DNA of 64,000 nt, taken from the NCBI GenBank assembly GCA_023411215.1, contig JAEYOY010000070.1, positions 62,001-126,000 of the forward strand, in the 5' to 3' direction. The notes under the pieces were generated by a model. It was not told the origin of the DNA. It searched no databases and saw only the letters and a program-made list of their open reading frames with translations. Shown piece after piece: positions 9,390-20,100 of this stretch. Source of the stretch: Bacillota bacterium. Lineage in GTDB: Bacteria > Bacillota > Clostridia > Lachnospirales > Lachnospiraceae. Both the position numbers and the translations under genes were made by a program. How positions within the stretch are numbered: position 1 is the first letter of the stretch; each line of letters starts with the position of its first letter.

Positions 9390-11054
9390 CTATTGAGCTA
9401 TCTCACTTTCCACAAAATTTGCAATATTTAGGGAATGATCTGATATTCGCTCTAGATTAATTAATGCATCTATAAATATAACACCATTTTCTGGTGTGCA
9501 CAAGCCCTGAGATAAACGATTTATATGACTTTGTCTCAATTTATCCTTCATATCATCAACCAAATCCTCTAAACGCTCCACTTCACGGATATATTGTACC
9601 TCTTCTGTTTCTCTCGCTCTGATCGCATAATCGAAGGAATCAACAGCTGTTGTACATACCTCAGCCAATTCATTATAAGCTTCTTCCGTAAGGAATATGT
9701 CATCACGTATCTTTTCCAGAGCCAAATCTGCAAGATTTTCCGCATGGTCACCGACTCTCTCGATATTCGTAATCGTATAAAACAGATTATTAACAACCTG
9801 ATGCTGCTTTTCAGTCAGAGACAAATTATTGATTTTGATTAAATACTCGGTAATAATTTTTTGATGCGCATCAACAATTTTTTCAACTTCAATAACCTTT
9901 TCTGCCTTTTCTTTGTTATTCTGAAGTAAGGCTTCAACGGCTTCTCTCGTATTATCCAAGGTGATACGTCCCATATGAACAACCTCTTTCACCGAATTCT
10001 CTACCGCAAAGGATGGTGTCTCAAGAATTCGATCATCTAAGTGGCGTAAAGTCACATGAACCTCATCAGTAGAAAGCTCGACCTTAGAATCATCAATAAC
10101 CATACCGGAAAGCTTTACAAGCCAATTGCCAAAGGGGAATAAAATGATTGTATTTGTAATATTAAATAAGGTATGAAAGATTGAAATCTCTATACTATTA
10201 ATTTTTGATGCAGCAAAGCTCTGATTTACTTTAAACACAAAAAACATGACTGTACCAAAGATAACGGCTCCGATCACATTAAAGGATAGATGAATAAACG
10301 CAGCTCGTTTTGCCGTCTTATTCGCTCCAAGCGAGGAAAGAATAGCCGTGATACAGGTACCGATATTCTGCCCCAGGGTTATAAAGATTGCAGAGTTCCA
10401 ATTCACTACTCCGGACATCGCAAGTGTCTGTAAGATACCCACTGATGCGGAGGAGCTCTGGATAATAGCCGTAACAAGAAGTCCTGCTAAAATACCTAGG
10501 AACGGGTTTTGTCCCATTATTCTAAAAGCATCCGCAAAGATTGGTGCATCGGCATAGGGTTTGATTACATCCGACATGAATTGAAGACCGACAAATAGCA
10601 ATCCAAAACCAATAATGATCTCAGCTATATCCCTTCTCTTCTGATTCTTGGACATCATTAAGATAAAGGCACCGATTCCTAGTAAAACCGGGGCAAAGAA
10701 ATCCGGTTTAAAGACTGCACTCCATTCATTCATGGATACCAGCCATGCAGTTACCGTAGTACCGATATTAGCACCCATAATAACGCCAACCGCTTGTCCC
10801 AGATTCATAATTCCAGCATTAACAAAGCCCACTACCATTACTGTTGTTGCCGATGAGCTCTGAATGATACCCGTAACAAGAGTACCAACCAACACTGCAA
10901 CCAATCGATTATTTGTCAGGTATCCCAAAAGACGTTTCATCTTATTACCGGCAGATTTCTGGAGACCATCACCCATCAAGTTCATACCGTATAAAAACAT
11001 ACCTAAGCCGCCTACAAACATGAATAACACATTTAAAATTTCTAATAAATTCAT
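9390..11054 (-). CDS. Na/Pi cotransporter family protein with PhoU-like tail
   Basis: A 554-residue inner-membrane transporter of the NptA/YjbB type. It has two repeated Na/Pi-cotransporter units, each carrying a QSSSA motif (about residues 65-69 in TGIIQSSSATT and about 200 in TAIIQSSSASVG), within eight or more hydrophobic helices over residues 1-310. The C-terminal 200 residues are soluble and helical, with PhoU-like features (AEKVIEVEKIVD, ITNIERVGDHAENLADLA, INLERISDHSLNIANF). The family moves phosphate with sodium and in some bacteria exports phosphate. Direction cannot be told here. GGAGG lies five bases before the ATG. The gene appears monocistronic, between gap and the coat genes. 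Confidence 0.88.
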   Translation of the reverse strand: MNLLEILNVLFMFVGGLGMFLYGMNLMGDGLQKSAGNKMKRLLGYLTNNRLVAVLVGTLVTGIIQSSSATTVMVVGFVNAGIMNLGQAVGVIMGANIGTTVTAWLVSMNEWSAVFKPDFFAPVLLGIGAFILMMSKNQKRRDIAEIIIGFGLLFVGLQFMSDVIKPYADAPIFADAFRIMGQNPFLGILAGLLVTAIIQSSSASVGILQTLAMSGVVNWNSAIFITLGQNIGTCITAILSSLGANKTAKRAAFIHLSFNVIGAVIFGTVMFFVFKVNQSFAASKINSIEISIFHTLFNITNTIILFPFGNWLVKLSGMVIDDSKVELSTDEVHVTLRHLDDRILETPSFAVENSVKEVVHMGRITLDNTREAVEALLQNNKEKAEKVIEVEKIVDAHQKIITEYLIKINNLSLTEKQHQVVNNLFYTITNIERVGDHAENLADLALEKIRDDIFLTEEAYNELAEVCTTAVDSFDYAIRARETEEVQYIREVERLEDLVDDMKDKLRQSHINRLSQGLCTPENGVIFIDALINLERISDHSLNIANFVESEIAQ

Positions 11055-11244
11055 AAAATCCTCCGTTTATGTACCTCTCTTTTTTCGCATATACACTTAA
11101 ATAATAACATAACCTATAGGATATAATCTACGATATTTATGTTAAATCAATGTAAAATACATATATCGGAAATAAAATGAATGGATAACCAAATCACTCG
11201 TTGATAGCTAACCGGTTTTACAATCTGTTTATATGATGAAATAT

Positions 11245-11280
11245 ATATCCCTAAGCTCATTCATTAACACTTAGGGATAT
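11245..11280 (-). terminator. Inverted repeat in the 387-base gap after the coat genes
   Basis: ATATCCCTAAG and its exact complement (11 pairs) enclose a 14-base loop. No strong T-run follows on either strand, so terminator function for the coat operon is tentative. The rest of 11055-11441 is AT-rich and shows no gene. Confidence 0.4.
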
Positions 11281-11441
11281 GCATTTACCTTCCTTTTAAC
11301 AATAGTACCTCAAATGAAATAATATCTAAAGTAATATAATATCTATGATGATTATTTTATCTGTATTGATTATACATCTCTGTTGAAAAATCTACCAGTA
11401 TTAATAGTAATATTAACGTCATGCTAAATCCATCTATCTTA

Positions 11442-11981
11442 TTAATATGAATTCATACCGCCTACATTCTTAAAATTATTCTCTGACATTCCTTTATCAC
11501 CAAATACACCTGCATTTGCAGTAAGACCCGAAGTACCGGAAAGCCCCAGAGCTACTTGGCTTTCTGTTAACCCCGCATCAGAAGAAGAGGCACCGGACAT
11601 TCCTGTACTTCCTGTCATACCTATATTACCTGAAATACCGGACGTATCGGAAATCCCCGTATTGTTACCCAAATTTCCATTAAGATAGGAACCGCCCATA
11701 CTAGAGGACATGTCTTTGCTGCCTGACCAGCCCGAACTTCCAGTGAATGTGTATTTAAGTTCGTTGATTTCATTCTGAGAGGCTTGACCTGATGATTTAT
11801 AATAATTTTTATTTTTAGCGATCTGATATAATTCATATTGCGATTGTTCCGCTTCATTTCTCATCTGTTGTAAAGTGGTTCGTAATTGTTGGTTTTCAGA
11901 TTGCGAAATCATATCCGTATACGTCTTCAAGCTGGAATTAATAGAATTAAGTGCATCTGCAACCATTGCCTTTTCTTGCAT
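11442..11981 (-). CDS. CotF-type spore coat protein with Gly/Ser-rich tail
   Basis: A 179-residue protein. Residues about 1-65 form a helical coat-F-like domain (EKAMVADALNSINSSLKTYT, then TTLQQMRNEAEQSQYELYQ, then KNKNYYKSSGQAS), the family found in spore coats of Bacilli and Clostridia. Residues about 75-179 are low complexity, rich in Gly, Ser, Thr, Met and Asn, with repeated TSGISG/GMTGSTGMSG-like phrases, which is unusual in length for CotF proteins. It follows a smaller coat-like gene by 12 bases. Position beside spo0A agrees with a sporulation role. The exact coat layer and timing cannot be read from the sequence. Confidence 0.75.
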   Translation of the reverse strand: MQEKAMVADALNSINSSLKTYTDMISQSENQQLRTTLQQMRNEAEQSQYELYQIAKNKNYYKSSGQASQNEINELKYTFTGSSGWSGSKDMSSSMGGSYLNGNLGNNTGISDTSGISGNIGMTGSTGMSGASSSDAGLTESQVALGLSGTSGLTANAGVFGDKGMSENNFKNVGGMNSY

Positions 11982-11993
11982 CTTTATGACCTC

Positions 11994-12179
11994 CTATTGT
12001 AAAAATTGTAGAATGGATTGATGGTTCTTCTCACAGGACTGTGCTGATTTTTCAAAGAATTGCTTTACCTGCTGATCCGTGGAACCTTCTGCATAGCTCC
12101 GAAATTTCTCTGCATCCGCTTCTCCGAATTGCAACAAATGCCTTAAGTGCTGAAGTTCAACTTCACTCAAATTTGCCAT
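11994..12179 (-). CDS. Small coat-associated helical protein
   Basis: A 61-residue protein beginning MANLSEVELQHLRHLL. AGGAGG lies ten bases before this ATG, inside a longer open frame whose extra nine codons include the ribosome site itself and so are rejected. It is a short two-helix protein with ADAEKFRSYAEGSTDQQVKQ and a C-terminal SCEKNHQSILQFLQ. This resembles the small partner proteins encoded just before CotF-like genes in clostridia. It sits 12 bases upstream of the CotF-type gene, so the two are co-transcribed. Confidence 0.7.
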   Translation of the reverse strand: MANLSEVELQHLRHLLQFGEADAEKFRSYAEGSTDQQVKQFFEKSAQSCEKNHQSILQFLQ

Positions 12180-12302
12180 ATCATTAATACCTCCTTTTAA
12201 TGTCATACATAATTAGTATCTCAATTATAAATAAAATTATGTATTGGTGTTCTAACAAGAGTATACCAATCACCTGCTATTCGAGCTTCTTTTATTTCAA
12301 TT

Positions 12303-12336
12303 AAAAAACCTCCTTGGCTAATACACCAAGGAGGTT
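12303..12336 (-). terminator. Rho-independent terminator of spo0A
   Basis: AACCTCCTTGG and its exact complement (11 pairs) around an eight-base loop, followed on the minus strand by a T-run. It lies about 50 bases past the spo0A stop. Confidence 0.93.
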
Positions 12337-12388
12337 GATATTATTTTAACATGTTTCAAGAAAAATCTGGAACAATACAAAATAAATG

Positions 12389-13189
12389 CTATGCTCTAAG
12401 CTTGTACTCTAAGCGGATCTTATCGGCAATCAAAGCAACAAATTCGGAATTTGTTGGCTTACCCTTACCATTACTTACTGTATATCCAAATAATTCATCA
12501 ATTGTATCCATCTTGCCTCTGCTCCAAGCCACTTCAATCGCATGGCGGATTGCTCTTTCTACTCTGCTGGGCGTTGTTTTATGACGCTTTGCAATGGAAG
12601 GATATAAGAGCTTCGTGATGGAATTAAGCATCTCCGCATCATTAACAGACATCATAATCGCATCACGTAAGTACTGATAGCCTTTAATATGTGCCGGTAC
12701 ACCAATCTCATGAATGATATTGGTTACATCCGATTCCAGATTGCGTTCCATATAAGCGCTCTTATTCTCGTATGCACTTACTCTATGGTTATCAATCAGT
12801 TTGCTGTGATAATCACCCTTGATCTGTTTAATTCTCGATAAAATCACATTATTATCAAAGGGCTTCATAATATAATAATTGGCACCTAATTCAAAAGCAT
12901 TCTCCGTTACGCCTTCCTGGCCAATTGCGGTAATAACGATAAAGGATGGAGCCTTCTTAAAATCAGAATCTCTTCTTACTTTCTCCATAACTCCTAATCC
13001 ATCCAACTTAGGCATAATTAAATCCAATAAAACTACATCCGGTTTCTTCTCTTTAATCATGTCCAAAGCATCAATGCCGTTCTCCGATTTTCCAACAACC
13101 TCGATATCCGAATCCTCTTTTAGGATATCTTCCAACAAATTTACCATTCTCTCATTGTCATCAACGATAGCTACGTTAATCTTTCCCAT
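12389..13189 (-). CDS. spo0A: Stage 0 sporulation protein A, master response regulator
   Basis: A 266-residue transcription factor that, when phosphorylated, starts sporulation. The receiver domain (about 1-120) has the acid pair D10-D11 in [10 protein letters not shown], phospho-acceptor D56 in [15 protein letters not shown] and K near MKPFDNN. The C-terminal DNA-binding domain (about 150-266) contains the nearly invariant helix motif [20 protein letters not shown] longer frame reaches 13279, but [12 protein letters not shown] is the conserved Spo0A start and gives the usual length; GGAGG lies upstream. It follows spoIVB on the same strand across a 538-base gap with its own promoter. Confidence 0.98.
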   Translation of the reverse strand: MGKINVAIVDDNERMVNLLEDILKEDSDIEVVGKSENGIDALDMIKEKKPDVVLLDLIMPKLDGLGVMEKVRRDSDFKKAPSFIVITAIGQEGVTENAFELGANYYIMKPFDNNVILSRIKQIKGDYHSKLIDNHRVSAYENKSAYMERNLESDVTNIIHEIGVPAHIKGYQYLRDAIMMSVNDAEMLNSITKLLYPSIAKRHKTTPSRVERAIRHAIEVAWSRGKMDTIDELFGYTVSNGKGKPTNSEFVALIADKIRLEYKLRA

Positions 13190-13337
13190 TCCTTTTCCTA
13201 CCTCCATTACAAAATTTGTTCTCTCAGATAGTTCCCTTAGGTTTCTCCCACATAACTTACTTTGTGATGTATGTCGCACTTCACTTTTCGTGATTATTTA
13301 TGTTGTATATTTGGTTTCATGTTGTTTTATTGATATA

Positions 13338-13366
13338 ATTATACATCTTAGCTATTTCAGCGTCAA
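13338..13366 (-). promoter_or_regulatory. Sigma-A promoter of spo0A
   Basis: TTGACG (13361-13366) and a perfect TATAAT (13338-13343) are separated by 17 bases on the minus strand. The start codon lies about 150 bases downstream. Confidence 0.75.
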
Positions 13367-13475
13367 TGTTTATCGCTTTAGCAAATTGTACAAAATACGT
13401 GTGTCATAATGCGACTTTTATTATTAGTATTTTACATTATCAGCCATTATGCAACATGAAATCCAAAAACATATA

Positions 13476-13576
13476 CGACAAGTTTTGCAATACCCATCTT
13501 TGTAAATTTTTACCATATCTGAATTATAGTCATAACATTTTTAACTTTCAAATGTTTCTTGTCGCACCATTCGACA
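13476..13576 (-). promoter_or_regulatory. Cluster of 0A-box-like TGTCG motifs upstream of spo0A
   Basis: Three close matches to the Spo0A-box core (consensus TGTCGAA) lie within 100 bases: TTGTCGT (minus, about 13476-13482), TTGTCGCA (plus, 13559-13566) and TGTCGAA (minus, 13570-13576). They are 110-235 bases upstream of the sigma-A promoter. Autoregulation of spo0A is known in Bacillus. The rest of 13190-13727 holds no gene, and I could not identify a sigma-H promoter. Confidence 0.4.
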
Positions 13577-13727
13577 TAGAATTAATGCTATTTATAATGG
13601 AAAAAGCGGAAACCACAACATTTTGTAGGATTAGAAATATTAAACAATTAATATGCTGTATATTTAAATTTTTTTAATTAGTTTTAACGCTTATTACGTC
13701 GATTTGTTTTTATAACAAAAGTTCTCC

Positions 13728-15011
13728 TTATTCTAAATTATTTACCATGTTTTCTATGAAAGTACCGTAACCTTTCGTTGAATCCTGTATAAATACATGC
13801 GTAACTGCACCAATTATCTTATTATTTTGGATAATAGGGCTACCACTCATTCCTTGCACGATACCTCCTGTCAGTTCCAGTAATCTTTGATCGGTAATTC
13901 GTATCACGATACCCTTACTGTGATTGCTATTACTGATGTCCACGCTTTCAATATTAATCTCATAATCCGTGATTTTATTGTCCACATTGCAGCGAATATA
14001 AGCTTTCCCTCTCGTAACCTCCTGCTTTAGACCGATTTCAAGAGGCTTCATATCAGTACCTTTGTCGTACTCATAACCTATCTTGCCAAAAATACCTTGA
14101 TAGGTGTTATTCGTGATACTTCCTATTCTATATTTATCACTTTGTCTTATCATACCGATTAATTCTCCAGGTTCACCTTCTTTTCCTTTGATAATTGACA
14201 TGATTTCAGCTGTGTAGATGGATCCCAGCTTTACATCCATAAGCAAACCTGTATCAATATCCGTTATTCCATGACCTAAGGCTCCAAATTGTCCGTCTGT
14301 CGAAATAAAGGTCAGTGTTCCAATACCCTGTGTATTATCTCGTATCCATGCTCCTATCTTGTAGCTACCGCTTGCTGTCTTAACCGGTGATATGCGTATT
14401 GACATCTCATCACCGTTTCGCCTCACCAGTAGAGTAATATCCCTGCCTTCACATCCTTGAATCATATCGATAAAATCATCCTTGCGATCTACCTTAACCT
14501 CATTGATAGCCAATATATAATCACCTGATTTTAATTTATCCCTGGTTGGTTCATAATTAAGGCCATCGATTCCGGTAATTCTACCGCTACCTAGAACCAG
14601 AATTCCATCCGTCTCTACATAGATACCAATGGGGCTACCACAAGGAATCAGTTCTCTGGTTTCGATAACATCCACAGAAACCCGCTTGAAATTAATCCAT
14701 CCAAACAATTTCAAGTCCATATTATAAGTTCCTGCTTGAGAGGACTCTAATGTGAACGGCTGATTTAGGTCAATTCTTATCTGCTCTGATGGAACACTAA
14801 GATCATTTACTTGAATAACGCCGATATCCTCTGAAGTTATTCTGCCCTTCAGTGGCATACCAAAATCAAAGCTCTCTTGTGTCCCTACAAGTATCTTGAT
14901 TTCATCAGGTATGCTCTTATCAATGGAATAATATATGAAAAATGCGAGTACAAATATATTTAATATAAAAAGGGAGATTAAAAACCTTCTGTATCTTCGC
15001 CTGCTCCTCAT
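13728..15011 (-). CDS. spoIVB: SpoIVB sporulation serine peptidase
   Basis: A 427-residue member of peptidase family S55. In Bacillus it is secreted from the forespore and cleaves SpoIVFA to release pro-sigma-K processing. One N-terminal membrane anchor lies at about 10-28, then a PDZ domain (about 120-205, with LIPCGSPIGIYVETDGILVL and LKSGDYILAINEVKV). The peptidase domain follows, with catalytic His247 in GALGHGITD and Ser389 in GIVQGMSGSPII, which matches the family active site. GAGGTGAAAGG precedes the ATG. It lies between recN and spo0A in the usual clostridial order. Confidence 0.96.
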   Translation of the reverse strand: MRSRRRYRRFLISLFILNIFVLAFFIYYSIDKSIPDEIKILVGTQESFDFGMPLKGRITSEDIGVIQVNDLSVPSEQIRIDLNQPFTLESSQAGTYNMDLKLFGWINFKRVSVDVIETRELIPCGSPIGIYVETDGILVLGSGRITGIDGLNYEPTRDKLKSGDYILAINEVKVDRKDDFIDMIQGCEGRDITLLVRRNGDEMSIRISPVKTASGSYKIGAWIRDNTQGIGTLTFISTDGQFGALGHGITDIDTGLLMDVKLGSIYTAEIMSIIKGKEGEPGELIGMIRQSDKYRIGSITNNTYQGIFGKIGYEYDKGTDMKPLEIGLKQEVTRGKAYIRCNVDNKITDYEINIESVDISNSNHSKGIVIRITDQRLLELTGGIVQGMSGSPIIQNNKIIGAVTHVFIQDSTKGYGTFIENMVNNLE

Positions 15012-15114
15012 CCTTTCACCTCATGTCCTTTATCTTTGTCCAAAAAAACTGCGCCAGCGAGTTTCTTAGGTTCGCGAGCGCACTCGCAAAATATCCATTA
15101 TTTATTATTAGAAT

Positions 15115-15147
15115 CAAAAAAGGATATACATAGTATTGTATATCCTT
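15115..15147 (-). terminator. Rho-independent terminator of recN
   Basis: AAGGATATACA and its exact complement (11 pairs) with a six-base loop, then a T-run on the minus strand, 28 bases after the recN stop. It separates recN from spoIVB. Confidence 0.9.
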
Positions 15148-15174
15148 AATGTAAGTATTCTCTATTTTTAAATT

Positions 15175-16860
15175 TTAAAGCTTGTATTTTTTAGTAGCCA
15201 TTGCCAATTCCTTCATCTCTTTTGCATTCTCTCTTACACGCTCTGTTATTTCGGCACCTCCCAAAATACGAGATAATTCATCAATTGCATCATTCTCATC
15301 CAACTTACGAATTAAAGTTTGGGTTGACACACCGTCCGTCTGTTTTTCAATGATATAATGAGAATCTGCCATGGCTGCAATTTGAGCCAGATGAGTGATA
15401 CAGATAATCTGATGATGCTTCGCAATGATAGATAACTGCTCGGATACCTTCTGTGCGGTTCTCCCGCTGATACCGACATCAATTTCATCAAAGATTAAAG
15501 TTTCAATCTCATCCTTATCCGCTAGAACAGATTTTATACCTAACATGATACGAGAAAGTTCACCACCGGAAGCAATCCTTGACAAGGGCTTTAACGCCTC
15601 TCCCGGGTTCGTGGATATGATAAATTCTCCGTCATCAAAGCCATTCGCTGTATAATGTTCTGTCTGCTCAAAAGTCATCTCAAACTTCACATCTAGAAAA
15701 TTGAGGGCAACCAATGCTTCTCTAATCCGTTCGGTCAGATCCTTCGCTTTTCTCTTACGAATCTCTGACAGACGGCTGCATAGTTGCTTCAACTTGTTCT
15801 CAGTGGCGGTTAGTTCTTCCCCGAGCTTGATCATATATTCGTCGTAATCTTGATATTTGCTAAGCTTTACCTCACATTCCTGACAGTAATTCAATATCTG
15901 CTCCACAGAATTACCGTATTTTGATTTTAGGTGATTGATCAAATCCAGGCGCTTCGTTACCTCTGTCAGCTCCTCTTCCGGACTCTCCATATCAGAGATA
16001 TATTGTGACAAATCTCTGTTCAAATCATTCAGTAAGCCATCGATATCTGTCACCTGACTTAACAGCCCGCTGATTGTATCATCAAATTCAGCGAGCTTAA
16101 TCAGCTGGCGAAGAGCTCGCCCAACCGAATCCCCGGCAGAATTAGGATCATAACCGGTATATCGGTAAACATTCTGTATCCCTTCTGATATTATATTAGC
16201 GTTTGATAACTTCTTATATTGAAGCGCTAGCTCTTCGTCTTCGCCCTGTTTTATAGCTGCACTCTTTATCTCATTGACTTCATATTCTAAAAAGGAGATT
16301 TCTCTTAGGCGTTTTTCTTCATCGATTCCGGATTGCTCAAATTCTTGCTTCAATTTAAGATATTCCTTATAGATCTGCTCCAGCTCAGGCTTAAGCTGAC
16401 CAATCTCATCCTTGGCAAAGCGATCCACAATCTCCATGTGCTTCGCTTTATTCAATAAGGACTGATGCTCGTGCTGTCCGTGTATGTCTATTAATAAGCC
16501 TGCAATTGCTGATAATGCTGAGGCTGTTACATTCTCCCCATTTATCTTACAGATACTTCTTCCATTCATAATCTTGCGTGATATGATAATCTGATCTCCT
16601 TCAATAGGAACATCAAGAACGCGCATCGCATTGAAAACCGTCTCATCCTTAGTCTCAAAAACAAGCTCAACTAAAGCATATTCTGCACCGCTTCGAACAA
16701 TGTCCTTATTAATCTTAGCTCCAAGAGCTGCATTTACTGATCCGATTATGATTGATTTACCCGCTCCGGTCTCACCAGTCATAATATTTAGATGGTCTTT
16801 AAAGTATACTTCAACCTCATTAATAATCGCAAAGTTCTTCACGTGCAAGCTGATTAACAA
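15175..16860 (-). CDS. recN: DNA repair protein RecN
   Basis: A 561-residue SMC-like ATPase that acts early at DNA double-strand breaks. The Walker A motif GETGAGKS is at about 29-36. A coiled-coil middle is visible at about 150-390 (ELEQIYKEYLKLKQEFEQ, EEELTEVTKRLDL). The C-terminal half has the signature LSRIASGGELSRIMLGIK and Walker B TLIFDEIDVGISG, then the switch histidine region CITHLAQIA. The start is a TTG at 16860 with GAGGG seven bases upstream. It normally follows argR directly in clostridia; here argR is 43 kb away. It has its own promoter and terminator. Confidence 0.97.
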   Translation of the reverse strand: MLISLHVKNFAIINEVEVYFKDHLNIMTGETGAGKSIIIGSVNAALGAKINKDIVRSGAEYALVELVFETKDETVFNAMRVLDVPIEGDQIIISRKIMNGRSICKINGENVTASALSAIAGLLIDIHGQHEHQSLLNKAKHMEIVDRFAKDEIGQLKPELEQIYKEYLKLKQEFEQSGIDEEKRLREISFLEYEVNEIKSAAIKQGEDEELALQYKKLSNANIISEGIQNVYRYTGYDPNSAGDSVGRALRQLIKLAEFDDTISGLLSQVTDIDGLLNDLNRDLSQYISDMESPEEELTEVTKRLDLINHLKSKYGNSVEQILNYCQECEVKLSKYQDYDEYMIKLGEELTATENKLKQLCSRLSEIRKRKAKDLTERIREALVALNFLDVKFEMTFEQTEHYTANGFDDGEFIISTNPGEALKPLSRIASGGELSRIMLGIKSVLADKDEIETLIFDEIDVGISGRTAQKVSEQLSIIAKHHQIICITHLAQIAAMADSHYIIEKQTDGVSTQTLIRKLDENDAIDELSRILGGAEITERVRENAKEMKELAMATKKYKL

Positions 16861-16901
16861 TTAGTATCCCTCTTTTCCATAGAGTTTATCACAGCAATTG
16901 T

Positions 16902-16915
16902 AAAACATATGTTCT
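16902..16915. promoter_or_regulatory. LexA-box-like palindrome in the recN leader
   Basis: AGAACATATGTTTT on the minus strand resembles the Gram-positive LexA consensus CGAACNNNNGTTCG, matching the GAAC..GTT core and lacking the outer C and G. It lies just downstream of the recN -10 element, where a repressor would block transcription. Confidence 0.45.
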
Positions 16916-16921
16916 GAATGT

Positions 16922-16950
16922 ATTGTATCATATCAAAAAATTATTCGCAA
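16922..16950 (-). promoter_or_regulatory. Sigma-A promoter of recN
   Basis: TTGCGA (16945-16950) and TACAAT (16922-16927) are separated by 17 bases on the minus strand. Confidence 0.65.
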
Positions 16951-17034
16951 TCCCAACTTTGAATCCTTGTAGGATTGCACAGTTTCGGACGCTTTCCTTA
17001 TGCAAATTTATTAATTAAATAATATCATAATAAT

Positions 17035-17069
17035 AGGAAGAAGGTAAGCAAACAGCTTACCTTCTTCCT
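17035..17069 (-). terminator. Strong hairpin after the Ig-like repeat gene
   Basis: AGGAAGAAGGTAAGC and its exact complement (15 pairs) with a five-base loop. The following minus-strand sequence is AT-rich without a pure T-run. It lies 90 bases past the stop of the Ig-like protein and marks the left edge of the inserted accessory region. Confidence 0.75.
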
Positions 17070-17158
17070 AGTTATACATTTATTAGTGAGAAATAAATTA
17101 TTACTCTTAAAGTATAATTCCATTGTAAATATAACGATACACTTACCAATTAAACAAA

Positions 17159-20100
17159 TTAAATCTTTACAACTTTTATCTTACAGGTCAGCTTTCGTCC
17201 GCTTACATAAGCGGTAATGGTTGCTTCTCCCTTACCTTTTGATATCACATTCCCGTTCTTTACCTCTACTACCAATTGATTACTACTGCTCCAGGTAACT
17301 TTAGAGGATGCTCCCTCTACCTGTAATGGTGTATCAAATCTGGTGTATTCCTGCAATGTGATCTCGGTTATGTTCAACCCGATTACGATTACTTCTACCT
17401 GGGCGGTTTTACCAGAATCAGTCATTACCGTAATATATGCTACACCGGTTGATCTTGCTGTAATTTTACCGGTATTCTTATCAACCTTTGCTATTGCATT
17501 ATTATCGGAACTCCAGGTTGTATGATCGGTTGACGCCGAAGGAATCAGAACCATCTGCACAATCTTTTCTTCACCTGGTAACATCACAATGGATTTATCC
17601 TGCAGCGTAATTCCTGTTGATGCCACCCTGTCATAGACTGTAACATAACATAATGCTTTCTTACCGCTATTATCTCCGGCCTCAGCAGTTATCGTCGTAG
17701 TACCGGCTTTGATTGCAATAACCTCTCCGTCCTCATCCACAATTGCAACACTGGGATCACTGGAAATCCACTTCGGGGACTTTATCGTAGCATTTTTTGG
17801 TTCAACAGTAGCCTTTAATTTTTTTGTCTGACCAACCAATAAGGAGATGGTTGTCTTATTCAAGGATACACTTCCTACCGGATTGACTACCTGAATCTCA
17901 CAGGACGCTTCTACCTCAGTGCCGTCCAATGCTGTTGCTGTAATTGTAACATTACCCAATTTCTTACCGGTAACCTTACCCTTCTGATTGACAGTAGCGA
18001 TATCTGAATTGCTAGTTGACCAGTATACATCTTTATTGGTAGCATTCGGGGTCGACACGGTTGCCACAAGGAATACCGTCTTGTCAACTCCAAGATAATA
18101 ATTCTGGTAATTTAAAGTAATAGTAGATACTGCTTCTACGACATTGAGTACACAAATAGCTGAAAAACCACCATCCTTGGTCGTACAAGTAATGATTGCC
18201 GTTCCACCGGCTATACCGGTCACCTCACCATCTTCATTAACAGTCGCAATACTTGTATTAGAGGACTTCCAGGTAACCCCTAAATCAGTGGCTGTACTGG
18301 GATTTACAGATACCTTCAGCTTGAACTTCTCACCAATATAGATGGTTTTATCAGTGAAGTTAAGGATCAATCCGTTCACCGGCAGAGTAACATTCACCTT
18401 GCAGTATGCTACTGCACCGGTATTCAGTCTTGCCATGATAATAGCAGTTCCAGCTGCTTTTGCTATCACCTTTCCTTCATTATCTACCGTCGCAACCTTA
18501 GGATCGGAGGATTCCCATACAATTGCTGTATCCGTACTGTTCTTCGGTGTTAAGGTTGGCTTAAATATATGACTCTCACCAGCCTTTAGATTCAAGGTAG
18601 CTGCATCCAGCTTAATTCCGGTAGCTACCTGCCTTACCGTAATGTTACAATATACTGATTGGCCGTTCTCCAGCGTCTTTAATATAATAGCAGTAGTTCC
18701 TACGCTTTTAGCAGAGACTAAACCTGTCTTATCAACCGTAGCTACACTTGGATTGGTAGATATCCAGGTAACGTTATTATTGCTGGCATTCGTAGGAAGT
18801 AATAGATAGGATAATCTTTGTGATTGACCCACATACATCGTCTTAGATGTCTCATCCAGGGCAATCGTGGTTACAGGTATATTCACAGTAATATTACATA
18901 CCGCTGTAACGGCCGGCGAATCCTCAGACGTTGCTATGATTGAGGTCTTTCCCGCTTTCTTTACGCTCACCAATCCGGTATACTTATCGACTGTCGCTAC
19001 CGAAGTATCGGTAGAACTCCATATAATCGTCTTATTCAAGGCATTATCCGGCTCTACAGTTGCACGTAACTGTATCCTTGTAGTCTTCAGATCCACTGTA
19101 ATGTTGGTCTCAGACAATGTGATACCTAAAACCGGCTGTCGAACACTGATGTGACTATAGCCTACTACGACATTATCCTGATTGATCGCAGAAATTACCG
19201 CATGTCCGCCTTTTTTAGCCAGGATCGTAGCCGTTAATGCACTTGATTCTTTTACCTCTACAATACTTGTATCAGATGACTTCCATTGCAGAGTTATATT
19301 CTGCAAATCCTTTGGTTTAATTTCTGCATGAAGTGTCAAAAAATCACCAATTGCCATAGGCCATTCATCAGGAGTAACGGTAATCGTGTCTACCGATTGT
19401 TGTACCGTAATGTCACAATAAGCCTCCTTCACAATACCATCAATCGTCTGCTGTGCGGTTATCCTTACCTTTCCTTTCTTTACACCGGTAACCAAACCAC
19501 CATCAACGGTAGCAATACTATCATCACTACTTTTCCATGTGATTAAGGCTTCGTCATCGGTTACATCCGCAATCAGCTTCAGAGTACCCTTCGTATTAAT
19601 GACTGCATTATTCATACTAAGTGCGATTCCGTCAATGACTCGAACCGTAATCACGAAATCAGGAATAGGAAATGAAAATAAGTTCAAGCTTTTATTAAAA
19701 GTACAGGTAACCGTCGCTATTCCCCTTTTACCGGCAGTCAGTTTACCTTTACTGTCCACACTTACTACATTCGGATCACTGGTCTTATATTGAAAGGTAT
19801 TTGTACTTGGTATATTTGAATTGTCAAATATACTATAGGTATCTTTTACCTGCATGGTAATGTTGAGATCATTAACGCGGATTGGAACCACAATCTTCAT
19901 ATAAGCCTTATCCACTGCTGTTTCTAGTTTATAGTCCTTATCAACAATTGCATAAATCTCATAGGTTCCGGCTTTAACATTTTCAAAATCAACACTACCG
20001 CTAACATCACTGACCATATATTTTAGTTTTGCAGAATCAGGTCCCAGCTTCTCACGAGGTTTTTTGCTCAAATCGTATATTTCCCACTTTAGAAATTTAG

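Noticed and set aside
13190..13727. Small gene in the spoIVB-spo0A gap (103- and 176-residue plus frames)
   Set aside because: Frames lack ribosome sites, one overlaps spo0A antisense, and the region carries the spo0A promoter.
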